Below are positions 6,359 through 12,679 of a stretch of DNA of 12,679 bases, one piece after another; position 1 is the first letter of the stretch, and each line of letters starts with the position of its first letter. Source of the DNA: JAPUDQ01 sp964462335. GTDB lineage: Bacteria; Patescibacteriota; Saccharimonadia; Saccharimonadales; Saccharimonadaceae. Below the pieces are notes generated by a model. That model did no database searches. It was not told where the DNA came from and was given only the letters and a program-made list of their open reading frames with translations. The stretch covers positions 1 through 12,679 of the forward strand of contig CAYWYG010000024.1 of NCBI GenBank assembly GCA_964462335.1. The letters are read 5' to 3'. A program made the position numbers and the translations under genes.

Positions 6359-7717
6359 ATGGCGACAGCTGCCGAGACAATGACGCAGAAACGCTTCGAG
6401 GATCACGAAGCATTTGTTCGCTATGAGCGCGATCGTTTTGATATGGATGAAAAGACGCGGTGCTCCGAGCAGATCAATGGCGTCATGCACAATCCTTTTG
6501 AATATACCTACGGCAAAGATGGCGATCTCTATTATCAAGGCGAGGCGCTTGGCCCACTGTTTGACCGTGGTATTGAGCGTGCCGAGACAGTTGTCGCCAA
6601 ATATCCACAGTTTATGGTTGAGCTGCGGCGGCGCTGGGCAGAAAAAAGACAATATGAGGTACAAAAAAATATCGGAAGACAAACCGACGATGACCCATAC
6701 ATTTTGCTGCACATCTCACTTATGCCAGATGAAGTGAACCAGGGTATTGAACTTGGCGCATATGACGTCGTGCGCCAAAAGGTTATGATACGCGTCACGG
6801 AGCCAATAGTCGGTGGCGTGCGTACGACCTCAGCATCACTCGATGGTGGCAATCGTCTTGGGGTGCAGGCAATGGCAGATATGGCGGGCGAAGATATACC
6901 TGACGATGCGACACCCGAAGACATACTCGATATGCATTTTTTGATACCACGCAGTCACTTCAAAGGCCGCGAGCCAGTCACGGTATTTCGCGAACGCTAT
7001 GACCAGGCTATGACGCTACAGTTTGGCGGCGTATGGTATGCTGGCCGAACTGATAGCGGTGTGCTCAACACACTTAGTTTAGTAGAGTTGCACCCCCGAC
7101 ATACTCGCGAGTATCTGAATCTCGTGTGGGATCTCAAACAGATTTATGGTGACAACTATCATGAAACTGATGATTACAAAAACGCAAATTATAACTACAT
7201 CAAACTCATGGAACGCTTGGCTCGTGAGCCGCAGTACGATGGTGGTGCTGTCTCGGCTGGTGACGATGCAAGGTCTCGCGGCGAGACAGTTTCCGAGCCT
7301 GACTGCCCTACGGGTAATAACCTTGCTACGCAAACTGCTGCCGAGCAAGCGCTAAAAGCCCAGGGTATTGGGTCATTTGGTAAAAAAGAGTATCTCGATA
7401 CGTGCATGAAATGCCCGCACTGTAAGACAACGGGTGTCATGGTTAACTATATCGATCAGAAGGTGTACTACACCTGTCATTCTGGCTGCAAGCGGACGAC
7501 CCTGCCAGATAACTTGCGCCCCAAGCCTGTGCAACTCGCTATCAAGCAAGGCGACAAGACCACCGACAACAAATCAGAAGGCAATGCCGCTACGTCATTC
7601 ACAGAAATTCAAAAACAGTTCGGTACGCAGGCGATTGTTGTGTCTCGTCTTGCAATTGGCGGCAAAGATACACTTGTCGTCAACAAATATACTAATGAAG
7701 TTTACGCAAAGCTCTAA
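6359..7717 (+). CDS. Cobalamin-riboswitch-controlled protein of unknown family with a zinc-ribbon-like cysteine cluster
   Basis: I do not recognise this 452-residue protein. It has no signal peptide and no membrane segment, so it is probably cytoplasmic. The N-terminal two thirds (1-290) is charged and mixed alpha/beta, with an Arg/Lys-rich helix (about 85-104) and a beta-rich stretch around 113-160. No DxHxxG cobalamin-binding motif is present. A low-complexity linker (about 292-330) leads to a cysteine cluster, C349-x2-C352-x2-C355 ... C373-x3-C377, with CPHC and CHSGC flanking a YYTC strand. This looks like a zinc ribbon. The C-terminus (about 413-452) is a small domain ending in VVNKYTNEVYAKL. 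The start has an ideal Shine-Dalgarno (GGAGAGG, 8 nt before ATG) inside the riboswitch hairpin. The stop overlaps the opposing antiporter stop by 4 nt. A role in B12 uptake, B12-dependent metabolism or a B12-independent replacement pathway is possible but unproven. Confidence 0.85.
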   Translation: MATAAETMTQKRFEDHEAFVRYERDRFDMDEKTRCSEQINGVMHNPFEYTYGKDGDLYYQGEALGPLFDRGIERAETVVAKYPQFMVELRRRWAEKRQYEVQKNIGRQTDDDPYILLHISLMPDEVNQGIELGAYDVVRQKVMIRVTEPIVGGVRTTSASLDGGNRLGVQAMADMAGEDIPDDATPEDILDMHFLIPRSHFKGREPVTVFRERYDQAMTLQFGGVWYAGRTDSGVLNTLSLVELHPRHTREYLNLVWDLKQIYGDNYHETDDYKNANYNYIKLMERLAREPQYDGGAVSAGDDARSRGETVSEPDCPTGNNLATQTAAEQALKAQGIGSFGKKEYLDTCMKCPHCKTTGVMVNYIDQKVYYTCHSGCKRTTLPDNLRPKPVQLAIKQGDKTTDNKSEGNAATSFTEIQKQFGTQAIVVSRLAIGGKDTLVVNKYTNEVYAKL

Positions 7718-9399
7718 TTGTGCATCGCTTTTTTGCCAATGGTCGTGAGGTGTTTTTCACGATAAGCGTCAAATGATTTGGGGTTAAAGCCATGCTGCTT
7801 TATGTAGCTGCTGATACGCTCCGACCCGAGGAAATGCGGTAGTATGACGTAGCTTGCGCCATGGCGATATAGTTCGGCGGCCTCGTCATAGCTATTGGCA
7901 TGGCAGATAAATGTCGTGCGCGGCTCGAAACGATTTATATATGAAAGTAGCGCTTTATTATCAGCAAGCTCTGTCATCATGCTCACGGCCAGCTGTGCTT
8001 TGCCAGCGTTGATTTCCTCGAGGAACTCTTCGTCAGTCGCGTCTCCATAGGCATGGCGGATACCCTGCTCCTCCAAATGCTCGATGATATCTGGATCATA
8101 GTCAACGACGAGGTAGCGTTGGCGCATATCACGGAATACACGCATAAATTCATGCCCACCTTTGTGATAGCCGAATAGGATGATAGGGTAGAGCGCGTAT
8201 TTTTGTTTGCGTTCTTTTACGTGTTTACGCTCAAAAATCGAGAGTTTACTTTCAAGTAGACGGAAGAGTTCGTCGTCATATTTCATGAGGTATGTCGAGA
8301 AGCCGATCGTGATGAGGGCGACGAGTGTGATGATAGGCACTGCTCGTGCATCGATGAGCCCGCTTGTGGCGGCAAATATGACCATGATGATCGAAAACTC
8401 GCTGATTTGACTGAGATGTATCGCAGCTTTAAAACTTGTGAGACGCGTATAGCCCAGAAGCCCAAGCCCGCTCATGGCAAATATTGGTTTTCCTATCATA
8501 ACGATGAGTGATAGTACGATTGCCGGTAGGATATTTTCTTGTATCGCGCCAAACGTAAATGTCTCGCCGAGAGTAATGAAAAACAATACGATGAAGAAGT
8601 CGCGCAGAGGCTTGAGTTTGGCTGCCATCTCAGTTGCGTATGGGAGACCGGCGAGCGCGACACCAGCGAAGAGCGCGCCAACTTCATATGAAAAGCCTGC
8701 CGCATGAAATAGTGTTGCCACCGCCATGCCCCAACCGATGCTAAACAAAAACAAGAGCTCTTGGCTTGAGGCAAAAAATCGTCCGAAATGAGGCATAATT
8801 TTTGACCCAACCATAAATAAGCCAACTGCAAGCGCAATGCCTTTAAGGGCTAAAAGTGCGAAATCTTCTACGGAGACTGATCCGCTTGTTGCAAGTGCCG
8901 CAATCACCACAAGGGCAATTGTCGCGACGACGTCCTCTATCAATATGACGCCAATTGCAATCTGACCGTAGAGTCGGGAAACCTCACGTTTGTCTGAAAG
9001 CGCTTTGAGAATGATGATGGTACTGCTAAAAAAGAGACCAAGTCCGAGGATAACACCGGTCATATTGGAAAAACCGAGCAAGTAGGCCGCGAGATGACCA
9101 GCTGATCCAACCATCAGGAGCGTGATGCTTGCCGTGGTAACTGATATTTTTCCAAGGCTTTTGATGACGCTGATATTCATACCAAGTCCGATGATGAAAA
9201 GCAGCAGGGTGATGCCGATCTGGCTAAACGAATGAAATGCCTCTTTGGCATCGACGATATTGAGCAGGCTTGGTCCGACAATGATGCCCGTGATGATATA
9301 GCTCATGATGAGGGGCTGTTTTAGCGCTCGCATAATAATTGCGATCACTGCACCAATGCCGATGACGAGGCTCAGTTGAACAAATATTGCATCATGCAT
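7714..9399 (-). CDS. CPA2-family monovalent cation/proton antiporter with RCK domain (KefB/KefC/YbaL-like)
   Basis: This 561-residue membrane protein has an N-terminal Na+/H+-exchanger domain of about 12 helices (residues 1-370). It includes GIGAVIAIIMRALKQPLIMS (14-33), typical of Kef transporters, the long-loop helix GLFFSSTIIILKAL (121-134), and IEDVVA (154-159) with the acidic ion-site residues E155/D156. A charged linker follows, then a TrkA-N/RCK Rossmann domain (about 403-520): ILFGYHKGG (407-415), DYD (433-435) and GDATDEEFL (452-460). Kef-type systems exchange K+ (or Na+) for H+ and are gated through RCK ligands. The glycine motif is less regular than GxGxxG, so ligand choice may differ. 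The ATG at 9399 has Shine-Dalgarno AGGAG (9410-9406) 6 nt away and overlaps the VIT1-like stop by 8 nt, indicating translational coupling. Confidence 0.92.
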   Translation of the reverse strand: MHDAIFVQLSLVIGIGAVIAIIMRALKQPLIMSYIITGIIVGPSLLNIVDAKEAFHSFSQIGITLLLFIIGLGMNISVIKSLGKISVTTASITLLMVGSAGHLAAYLLGFSNMTGVILGLGLFFSSTIIILKALSDKREVSRLYGQIAIGVILIEDVVATIALVVIAALATSGSVSVEDFALLALKGIALAVGLFMVGSKIMPHFGRFFASSQELLFLFSIGWGMAVATLFHAAGFSYEVGALFAGVALAGLPYATEMAAKLKPLRDFFIVLFFITLGETFTFGAIQENILPAIVLSLIVMIGKPIFAMSGLGLLGYTRLTSFKAAIHLSQISEFSIIMVIFAATSGLIDARAVPIITLVALITIGFSTYLMKYDDELFRLLESKLSIFERKHVKERKQKYALYPIILFGYHKGGHEFMRVFRDMRQRYLVVDYDPDIIEHLEEQGIRHAYGDATDEEFLEEINAGKAQLAVSMMTELADNKALLSYINRFEPRTTFICHANSYDEAAELYRHGASYVILPHFLGSERISSYIKQHGFNPKSFDAYREKHLTTIGKKAMHN

Positions 9400-9940
9400 T
9401 GAGTGCTCCTATGACGTGTGACAAAAACCATCCGGCGAGGGCGCCGATACCTATCATAATCATGCCCCCAAGGAGGATCTCCATACCGTCACGCGTCCAT
9501 CTACTTTTCAAGATGATACCGCGTAGCGCACCAGCGATGAAAAGTATGGCCAGACAGACTCCAATCATCGTTGCGATAGCTGCCGGTAAGTGGTCGATGA
9601 ATATGAGCGGCACTAATGAGAGCGCACTCACAAACATATATATGAGAAATTCTACGAGCGCAGGCACGAAATATGCTTTGGCAGCGTTGCGTCTCTCGCG
9701 TCCGTCAAGTTCGTCATAGTAGTGCTCGGAACTGTAGCGAATCGTCGCCGCATTGACTGCGTTGACGACGATGCCTACCCATGCGGTAACGATCAAAGCT
9801 TCACGGTGCGTCGTACTAAAGCTCAACCCTGCGACGATACCGGCAAATATCGCAAAGCCACCCTCAAGACCGTCCAAGAAGCTCAACAGCGCGCCGTATG
9901 GGTGCGATCGGTGTCGTAGTCGAAAGTGGTGTTTTTTCAT
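9392..9940 (-). CDS. VIT1/CCC1-like divalent-metal transporter
   Basis: This 182-residue protein has about five hydrophobic helices. The N-terminal block DGLEGGFAIFAGIVAGLSFS matches the first helix of VIT1/CCC1 transporters (consensus DGxxxxxxxxxGxxxG), and EHYYDELDGRERRNAAKAYF is like the cytoplasmic helical segment after helix 2. Family members move Fe2+ or Mn2+ across membranes, usually by proton exchange. This one is somewhat shorter than the usual 220-240 residues. It is the first gene of an operon with the CPA2 antiporter (8-nt overlap) and is divergent from corA. Its ATG lies 12 nt after a minus-strand TATAAC box, with no Shine-Dalgarno. The metal is not determined by sequence. Confidence 0.8.
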   Translation of the reverse strand: MKKHHFRLRHRSHPYGALLSFLDGLEGGFAIFAGIVAGLSFSTTHREALIVTAWVGIVVNAVNAATIRYSSEHYYDELDGRERRNAAKAYFVPALVEFLIYMFVSALSLVPLIFIDHLPAAIATMIGVCLAILFIAGALRGIILKSRWTRDGMEILLGGMIMIGIGALAGWFLSHVIGALNA

Positions 9941-9968
9941 GAATGGTTTTTGGTTATACTAAAAGCTA
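9941..9968. promoter_or_regulatory. Shared divergent promoter of corA and the VIT1-antiporter operon
   Basis: Only 28 nt separate the two start codons. On the plus strand TATACT (9955-9960) lies 8 nt before the corA ATG. On the minus strand TATAAC (complement of 9953-9958) lies 12 nt before the VIT1-like ATG. The two -10 boxes share four base pairs, so RNA polymerase cannot occupy both at once and the two units may compete. No Shine-Dalgarno exists on either side, implying leaderless or nearly leaderless mRNAs. Confidence 0.5.
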
Positions 9969-10898
9969 ATGGTTACATATTACTACAAAAGTGGACATTC
10001 GAATACCTTGTCAGCGTCGGACACCTATCGCGCTGGATCATGGGTATATGTCGAGAAGCCGACCGCCGATGAGCTCAAGCAAGTAATCAGACAGTTTGAT
10101 CTCGATGTTGGCCATGTCCACGATGCGCTCGACGAAGAAGAGATCCCGCGCCTCGAACGGGAAGGTGATACGACCTATTTATTTGCGCGGCACGCATACG
10201 ATGCAGGTACGCAAGAGATTGAGACGCGTCCCATCCTGATCATCATCGGGCCAAAATATTTTATCACTGTCTCGAAAGCACCGCTTGCACGACTTAGTAA
10301 ATTCACCTCTGGCAATATCAGCTTCGCGACGACACATTCTGTTGAGCTACTGACGCATATCATGGATCAGATCATCGATCAATATGAAGGCTATATAAGT
10401 GAAAGCTCACGCCAGATAAAGGTTATCCGCAATCGTTTGCAGACGCATGAGGTCAATAACCAAGACTTTGTCGACTTTGTGCTTATCGAAGATCAGCTCA
10501 ACTCATTTTTGAGTGCCATGCTACCAACAACAGCGATACTCAAGCGTTTGTTACTGGGCCGTCACGTTGTCCTCACACATGATGATCAAGAGTCCATCGA
10601 TGATGTGATACTCAACAACGATCAGCTTGTTGAAAGTTGTCGTAGCAATATAAAGAGCCTGATCAGTATCCGCGAGGCCTATTCGACGATAGCGGGCAAC
10701 AATCTCAGTCGTACCATGAAGGTCCTCACGATCGCTACTATGCTGATTGCGCTTCCAAATGTGTTTTTCGGTATGTATGGTATGAATATTGCGCTACCGT
10801 TTCAGCAGGAAGTGTGGGCGTATGTGTTCGTCATAGGCCTGACACTCACGACAACCGCAATCACAGTTGCGCTTGCGCGGTATCGTAAGATCTTTTGA
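9969..10898 (+). CDS. corA: CorA-family Mg2+/Co2+ transport protein
   Basis: This 309-residue protein is of normal CorA length. It has a large acidic cytoplasmic N-terminal domain with the alpha-beta funnel (1-240, including long helices around 133-240). Transmembrane helix 1 (about 252-270) ends in the diagnostic YGMN signature (GMN at 271-273), a short outer loop (IALPFQQE) follows, then helix 2 (about 283-303) and a basic tail RYRKIF. CorA forms a pentameric channel that admits Mg2+, Co2+ and Ni2+ and is gated by Mg2+ bound between subunits. The gene is divergent from a metal-transporter/antiporter operon and has a leaderless-type promoter. No terminator follows. Co2+ entry could bear on the cobalamin theme of the window, but that link is speculative. 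Confidence 0.93.
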   Translation: MVTYYYKSGHSNTLSASDTYRAGSWVYVEKPTADELKQVIRQFDLDVGHVHDALDEEEIPRLEREGDTTYLFARHAYDAGTQEIETRPILIIIGPKYFITVSKAPLARLSKFTSGNISFATTHSVELLTHIMDQIIDQYEGYISESSRQIKVIRNRLQTHEVNNQDFVDFVLIEDQLNSFLSAMLPTTAILKRLLLGRHVVLTHDDQESIDDVILNNDQLVESCRSNIKSLISIREAYSTIAGNNLSRTMKVLTIATMLIALPNVFFGMYGMNIALPFQQEVWAYVFVIGLTLTTTAITVALARYRKIF

Positions 10899-10903
10899 GC
10901 GGC

Positions 10904-10932
10904 TTGACACCATGCGGCAGCGTGTGTAGTAT
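10904..10932 (+). promoter_or_regulatory. Consensus -35 promoter in the corA-dsbA gap
   Basis: A perfect TTGACA (10904-10909), 17 nt, then TAGTAT (10927-10932); an overlapping TATAGT at 10930-10935 would give 20-nt spacing. It is the best -35 match in the window and begins 6 nt after the corA stop. The expected transcript starts near 10940 and runs toward the 3' end of the DsbA-like gene. Confidence 0.5.
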
Positions 10933-10989
10933 AGTGCTTATGGTAGTGCGCGGATAAGCGTGCGCATAAAATAAAAAGAGAGAGAATGT

Positions 10990-11082
10990 ATGAGTATCCA
11001 GGTGATCAAAGTTCCATCACGTGCTGTCCGTGTCGATGTCGCAGTCGTCCGAGCAGAATGGCAAAAATTTATAGCTTTATAA
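10990..11082 (+). CDS. Possible small ORF of 30 codons in the corA-dsbA gap
   Basis: ATG at 10990 opens a 30-codon frame (begins MSIQVIKVPSRAVRVDVAVV, ends KFIAL) closed by TAA. It is preceded by a purine run AAGAGAGAGA (10976-10985) that could act as a weak Shine-Dalgarno, and by the TTGACA promoter about 80 nt upstream. The ATG at 10986 is in another frame. The peptide is basic and hydrophobic with no known motif. An inverted repeat (GTGCTGTC 11021-11028, GACAGCAC 11089-11096) spans its second half, so the transcript could instead be a small RNA. No homology can be judged, so confidence is low. Confidence 0.3.
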   Translation: MSIQVIKVPSRAVRVDVAVVRAEWQKFIAL

Positions 11083-11118
11083 TACGGCGACAGCACACAA
11101 AGAGATGCGGCGCGCCAT

Positions 11119-11820
11119 CTAGCTTCGTGGTGGAGGCGTGCCGCCGTTTTTCTTGATAAGCTCATCGAGCATATCGCGTAGTGCATCACCTTTATTTTTC
11201 ATGACGTCATTGACTGTCGCAGCGTCAAGTTTTTTGCTATTGAGAAATATAGTAGGGGTCGAGTCGACACCAGCCTTTAGTCCAAGCGCGCGATCGGTAT
11301 TGACTTTCATACTAACTTTTTCACTTGACAGATCACTGCGATATTGGTCGAGATTGAGCCCAAGCTCAGAGACGTAGCCTTCAAACGCAGTTCTACGTTG
11401 CTCTACAGTCATCCCATTCCACGAATCACGAGTCTGAAAGAGCAGATCATGCATCTCCCAATATTTTCCTTGTAGCCCAGCGGCTTCTGCAGTTGCGGCG
11501 GCAGCAAATGCATGCTGATGACCACTAGTCAGAGGAAAGTTGCGATAGACAAAGGCAACATGGTCTTTGTACTGATCGCTGATGGTTTTTATTTGAGGAA
11601 ACGCACCAGCGCACCCGGGGCACTGGTAATCGGCAAATTCATACACGACGATCTTGCTATCGGCGTTACCGTAGACATGATCTTTGATTTCGCTTGCAGT
11701 ATCAATCACAAAGACATCTCTGCCACTCACATCAATTTTGTTTTTACCAGAGAAAAATATCAGACCAGCGATGACGCCAACGCAAAATACTCCAAATATC
11801 AGCCAGCGATTTCTATCCAT
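11119..11820 (-). CDS. Membrane-anchored DsbA-family thioredoxin-fold protein
   Basis: This 233-residue protein has an uncleaved N-terminal anchor (hydrophobic 7-24) and an extracytoplasmic DsbA-like (thioredoxin_4 / BdbD type) domain. The active site is CPGC (C67-C70) in YEFADYQCPGC, the insertion is helical (about 105-175), and the cis-Pro loop is STPT (P189). It should form or shuffle disulphides in exported proteins, which may include the Cys-bearing TSP3 repeats of the PBP here; that partner is an inference. No DsbB/VKOR-type partner gene lies in the window. The ATG at 11820 is chosen because GGAGG lies 7 nt upstream (minus strand, 11832-11828). A TATAAT box precedes it. Confidence 0.9.
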   Translation of the reverse strand: MDRNRWLIFGVFCVGVIAGLIFFSGKNKIDVSGRDVFVIDTASEIKDHVYGNADSKIVVYEFADYQCPGCAGAFPQIKTISDQYKDHVAFVYRNFPLTSGHQHAFAAAATAEAAGLQGKYWEMHDLLFQTRDSWNGMTVEQRRTAFEGYVSELGLNLDQYRSDLSSEKVSMKVNTDRALGLKAGVDSTPTIFLNSKKLDAATVNDVMKNKGDALRDMLDELIKKNGGTPPPRS

Positions 11821-11845
11821 ACGAGAACCTCCAAATTACCAGCTC

Positions 11846-11851
11846 ATTATA
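11846..11851 (-). promoter_or_regulatory. -10 box of the DsbA-like gene
   Basis: A perfect TATAAT on the minus strand lies 25 nt before the start codon, so the mRNA should carry a short leader of about 19 nt including the GGAGG ribosome-binding site. The -35 region is not recognisable. It faces the divergent TATACT of the CBS gene, with 20 nt between the two boxes. Confidence 0.55.
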
Positions 11852-11871
11852 CCTCATATAGCAAGTGAGAG

Positions 11872-11877
11872 TATACT
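11872..11877 (+). promoter_or_regulatory. -10 box of the CBS-domain gene (leaderless arrangement)
   Basis: TATACT is followed by 7 nt and then ATG at 11885, with no ribosome-binding site between them. The spacing is nearly identical to that at the methyltransferase and corA starts. Confidence 0.5.
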
Positions 11878-11884
11878 AATATAC

Positions 11885-12679
11885 ATGAAGTCTCAGTCGG
11901 TTTGGGTACTGTACGGCATCATTGTGAGCGGCGTCGTATTGTTTGCGATCAATACGATCGTCATTGATCGACGGCTATCATATACCAGAATGAGCGGCTT
12001 GCAACGCCTTGCCGATGCCATACTGTATGCAATTGTATCTGTTTTACTAGTGGTATACTACGGCGTGCTCGGTGGGCTTCTCGCCATACTAATCGTGAGC
12101 ATCGGCCGTGTAGTGGTCGGGAGAAGCTCATTCATCCGACGACAGACACAGCGCGTATATCGACGGTACGAGTCATTACTTATGAAAACAACCAAAGGCT
12201 GGCACTGGCTTGAATGGGTTGGGCATAGTGAGGTGAGTGATGCGCCGGCGATTAGTTCGCAGACTGAATTACGCGATATTGTGACGCATTCAAAACTATT
12301 GACCGCCCGCGAACAAAGACGGTTTGATACGCTATTTGACAAGCCGGCTGTCGTGAGCGATATGATGATACCGGTCGAGCGCATCGTGAGCGTATCGATT
12401 GATGAGGCGCTCGGTCCACTAGTGCTCGATGAGCTTCATTCGTCTGGGTACCGACAATTTCCTGTTATCGATGGCGATATCAATCATATCAAAGGTATCC
12501 TGTATCTTGATGACATCGTAGACCTCAGATCATCGAAAGCATCGGTGCGCGACGCGTTCGATCCGCGCCTCGAATATGCCACACCAGATGAGAAACTCGA
12601 TCACGTTATCGCGCGCTGTCTGACCACGCGGCGAAGTGTCGTGATTGTGCGGGGCGACGATCATGCGACACTCGGCATG
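11885..12679 (+). CDS. Membrane-anchored CBS-pair protein (CorC/HlyC/CNNM-like), 3' end outside the window
   Basis: 265 codons are visible and the frame is still open at the last base. The N-terminus has one membrane helix (about 6-28) and a second hydrophobic block of roughly 32 residues (about 44-76) that could be one or two helices. A cytoplasmic helical linker follows. From about residue 146 comes a CBS-pair start: AREQRRFDTLF, VVSDMMIPVERIVSVSIDEA, then HSSGYRQFPVIDGD, GILYLDDIVDL. This order (LF..VxDMMIPxxxI... SGYxxFPVxDGD...GIxxxxD) is that of CorC/HlyC and CNNM proteins tied to Mg2+/Co2+ efflux and resistance. The usual DUF21 domain (about 3-4 helices with conserved polar residues) looks reduced or diverged. 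A second CBS repeat begins near residue 230. Confidence 0.78.
   Translation, partial: MKSQSVWVLYGIIVSGVVLFAINTIVIDRRLSYTRMSGLQRLADAILYAIVSVLLVVYYGVLGGLLAILIVSIGRVVVGRSSFIRRQTQRVYRRYESLLMKTTKGWHWLEWVGHSEVSDAPAISSQTELRDIVTHSKLLTAREQRRFDTLFDKPAVVSDMMIPVERIVSVSIDEALGPLVLDELHSSGYRQFPVIDGDINHIKGILYLDDIVDLRSSKASVRDAFDPRLEYATPDEKLDHVIARCLTTRRSVVIVRGDDHATLGM

Noticed and set aside
6201..6712. Overlapping frames on either strand across the riboswitch and the start of the orphan gene (60 and 179 codons)
   Set aside because: They run through highly structured leader RNA or antisense to a gene with a good ribosome-binding site, and have no initiation signal of their own.
11104..11119. GATG...CATC around GGCGCGCC as terminator for the DsbA-like gene
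   Set aside because: Only a four-pair stem with no T-run on either strand.
1..12679. TGA recoded as Gly, as in Gracilibacteria/Absconditabacteria
   Set aside because: TGA ends the PBP, VIT1-like and CorA genes at family-normal lengths, and no conserved frame contains an internal TGA.
1..12679. CRISPR array, tRNA or insertion sequence
   Set aside because: No regularly spaced direct repeats, no tRNA cloverleaf or T-loop consensus outside the riboswitch, and no transposase-like frame were found.

Overview
The window (12,679 bases) is a dense bacterial chromosome segment using the standard code: TGA closes several intact genes. The small autonomous gene set, AbrB-plus-DHA2 efflux pair, stand-alone GT51 penicillin-binding protein, tail-to-tail overlaps and start codons sitting directly behind -10 boxes would fit Candidatus Saccharibacteria (TM7/CPR) or a related reduced monoderm. 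That placement is an inference; no rRNA or other phylogenetic marker is present. There is no CRISPR array, tRNA, rRNA or recognisable insertion sequence.

Left part (1-4280): the 3' portion of a class A penicillin-binding protein ends in two thrombospondin type-3 repeats. It lies tail-to-tail, 2 nt apart, with glucose-6-phosphate isomerase (minus strand). A divergent promoter region separates pgi from a TylF-like methyltransferase. The stop codon of that gene lies inside a three-half-site inverted-repeat operator, just ahead of an AbrB-family regulator that is coupled to a 14-helix DHA2 efflux pump.

Middle (5963-7717), the most unusual part: after the efflux gene comes a GC-rich segment of about 166 nt that can fold into a long helix with a three-way junction. 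Its wobble pairs are G-U on the plus strand, and it has a tandem G-A pair, so it is probably a plus-strand structured RNA. Next come a short inverted repeat with a -10 box and a clear cobalamin riboswitch. The switch's expression platform is a terminator-like hairpin whose 3' arm contains the Shine-Dalgarno sequence and whose U-run touches the start codon. It controls a 452-residue soluble protein of no recognised family with a five-cysteine zinc-ribbon-like cluster.

Right part (7714-12679): a minus-strand operon encodes a VIT1/CCC1-like transporter and a CPA2 cation/proton antiporter with an RCK domain. It is divergent from a CorA Mg2+/Co2+ channel. A short transcription unit with a consensus TTGACA box and a possible 30-codon ORF follows. 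Then come a membrane-anchored DsbA-like thioredoxin-fold protein (minus) and, divergent from it, the start of a membrane-anchored CBS-pair protein that runs off the window.

Two modes of gene start coexist. pgi, the methyltransferase, corA and the CBS gene have a TATACT/TATAGT box 6-8 nt before ATG and no ribosome-binding site, as expected for leaderless mRNAs. The cobalamin-regulated gene, the antiporter, the efflux pump and the DsbA-like gene have Shine-Dalgarno sequences. The right half reads as a cation-homeostasis cluster (CorA, VIT1-like, CPA2, CorC-like CBS). The left half combines wall synthesis, central metabolism and efflux.
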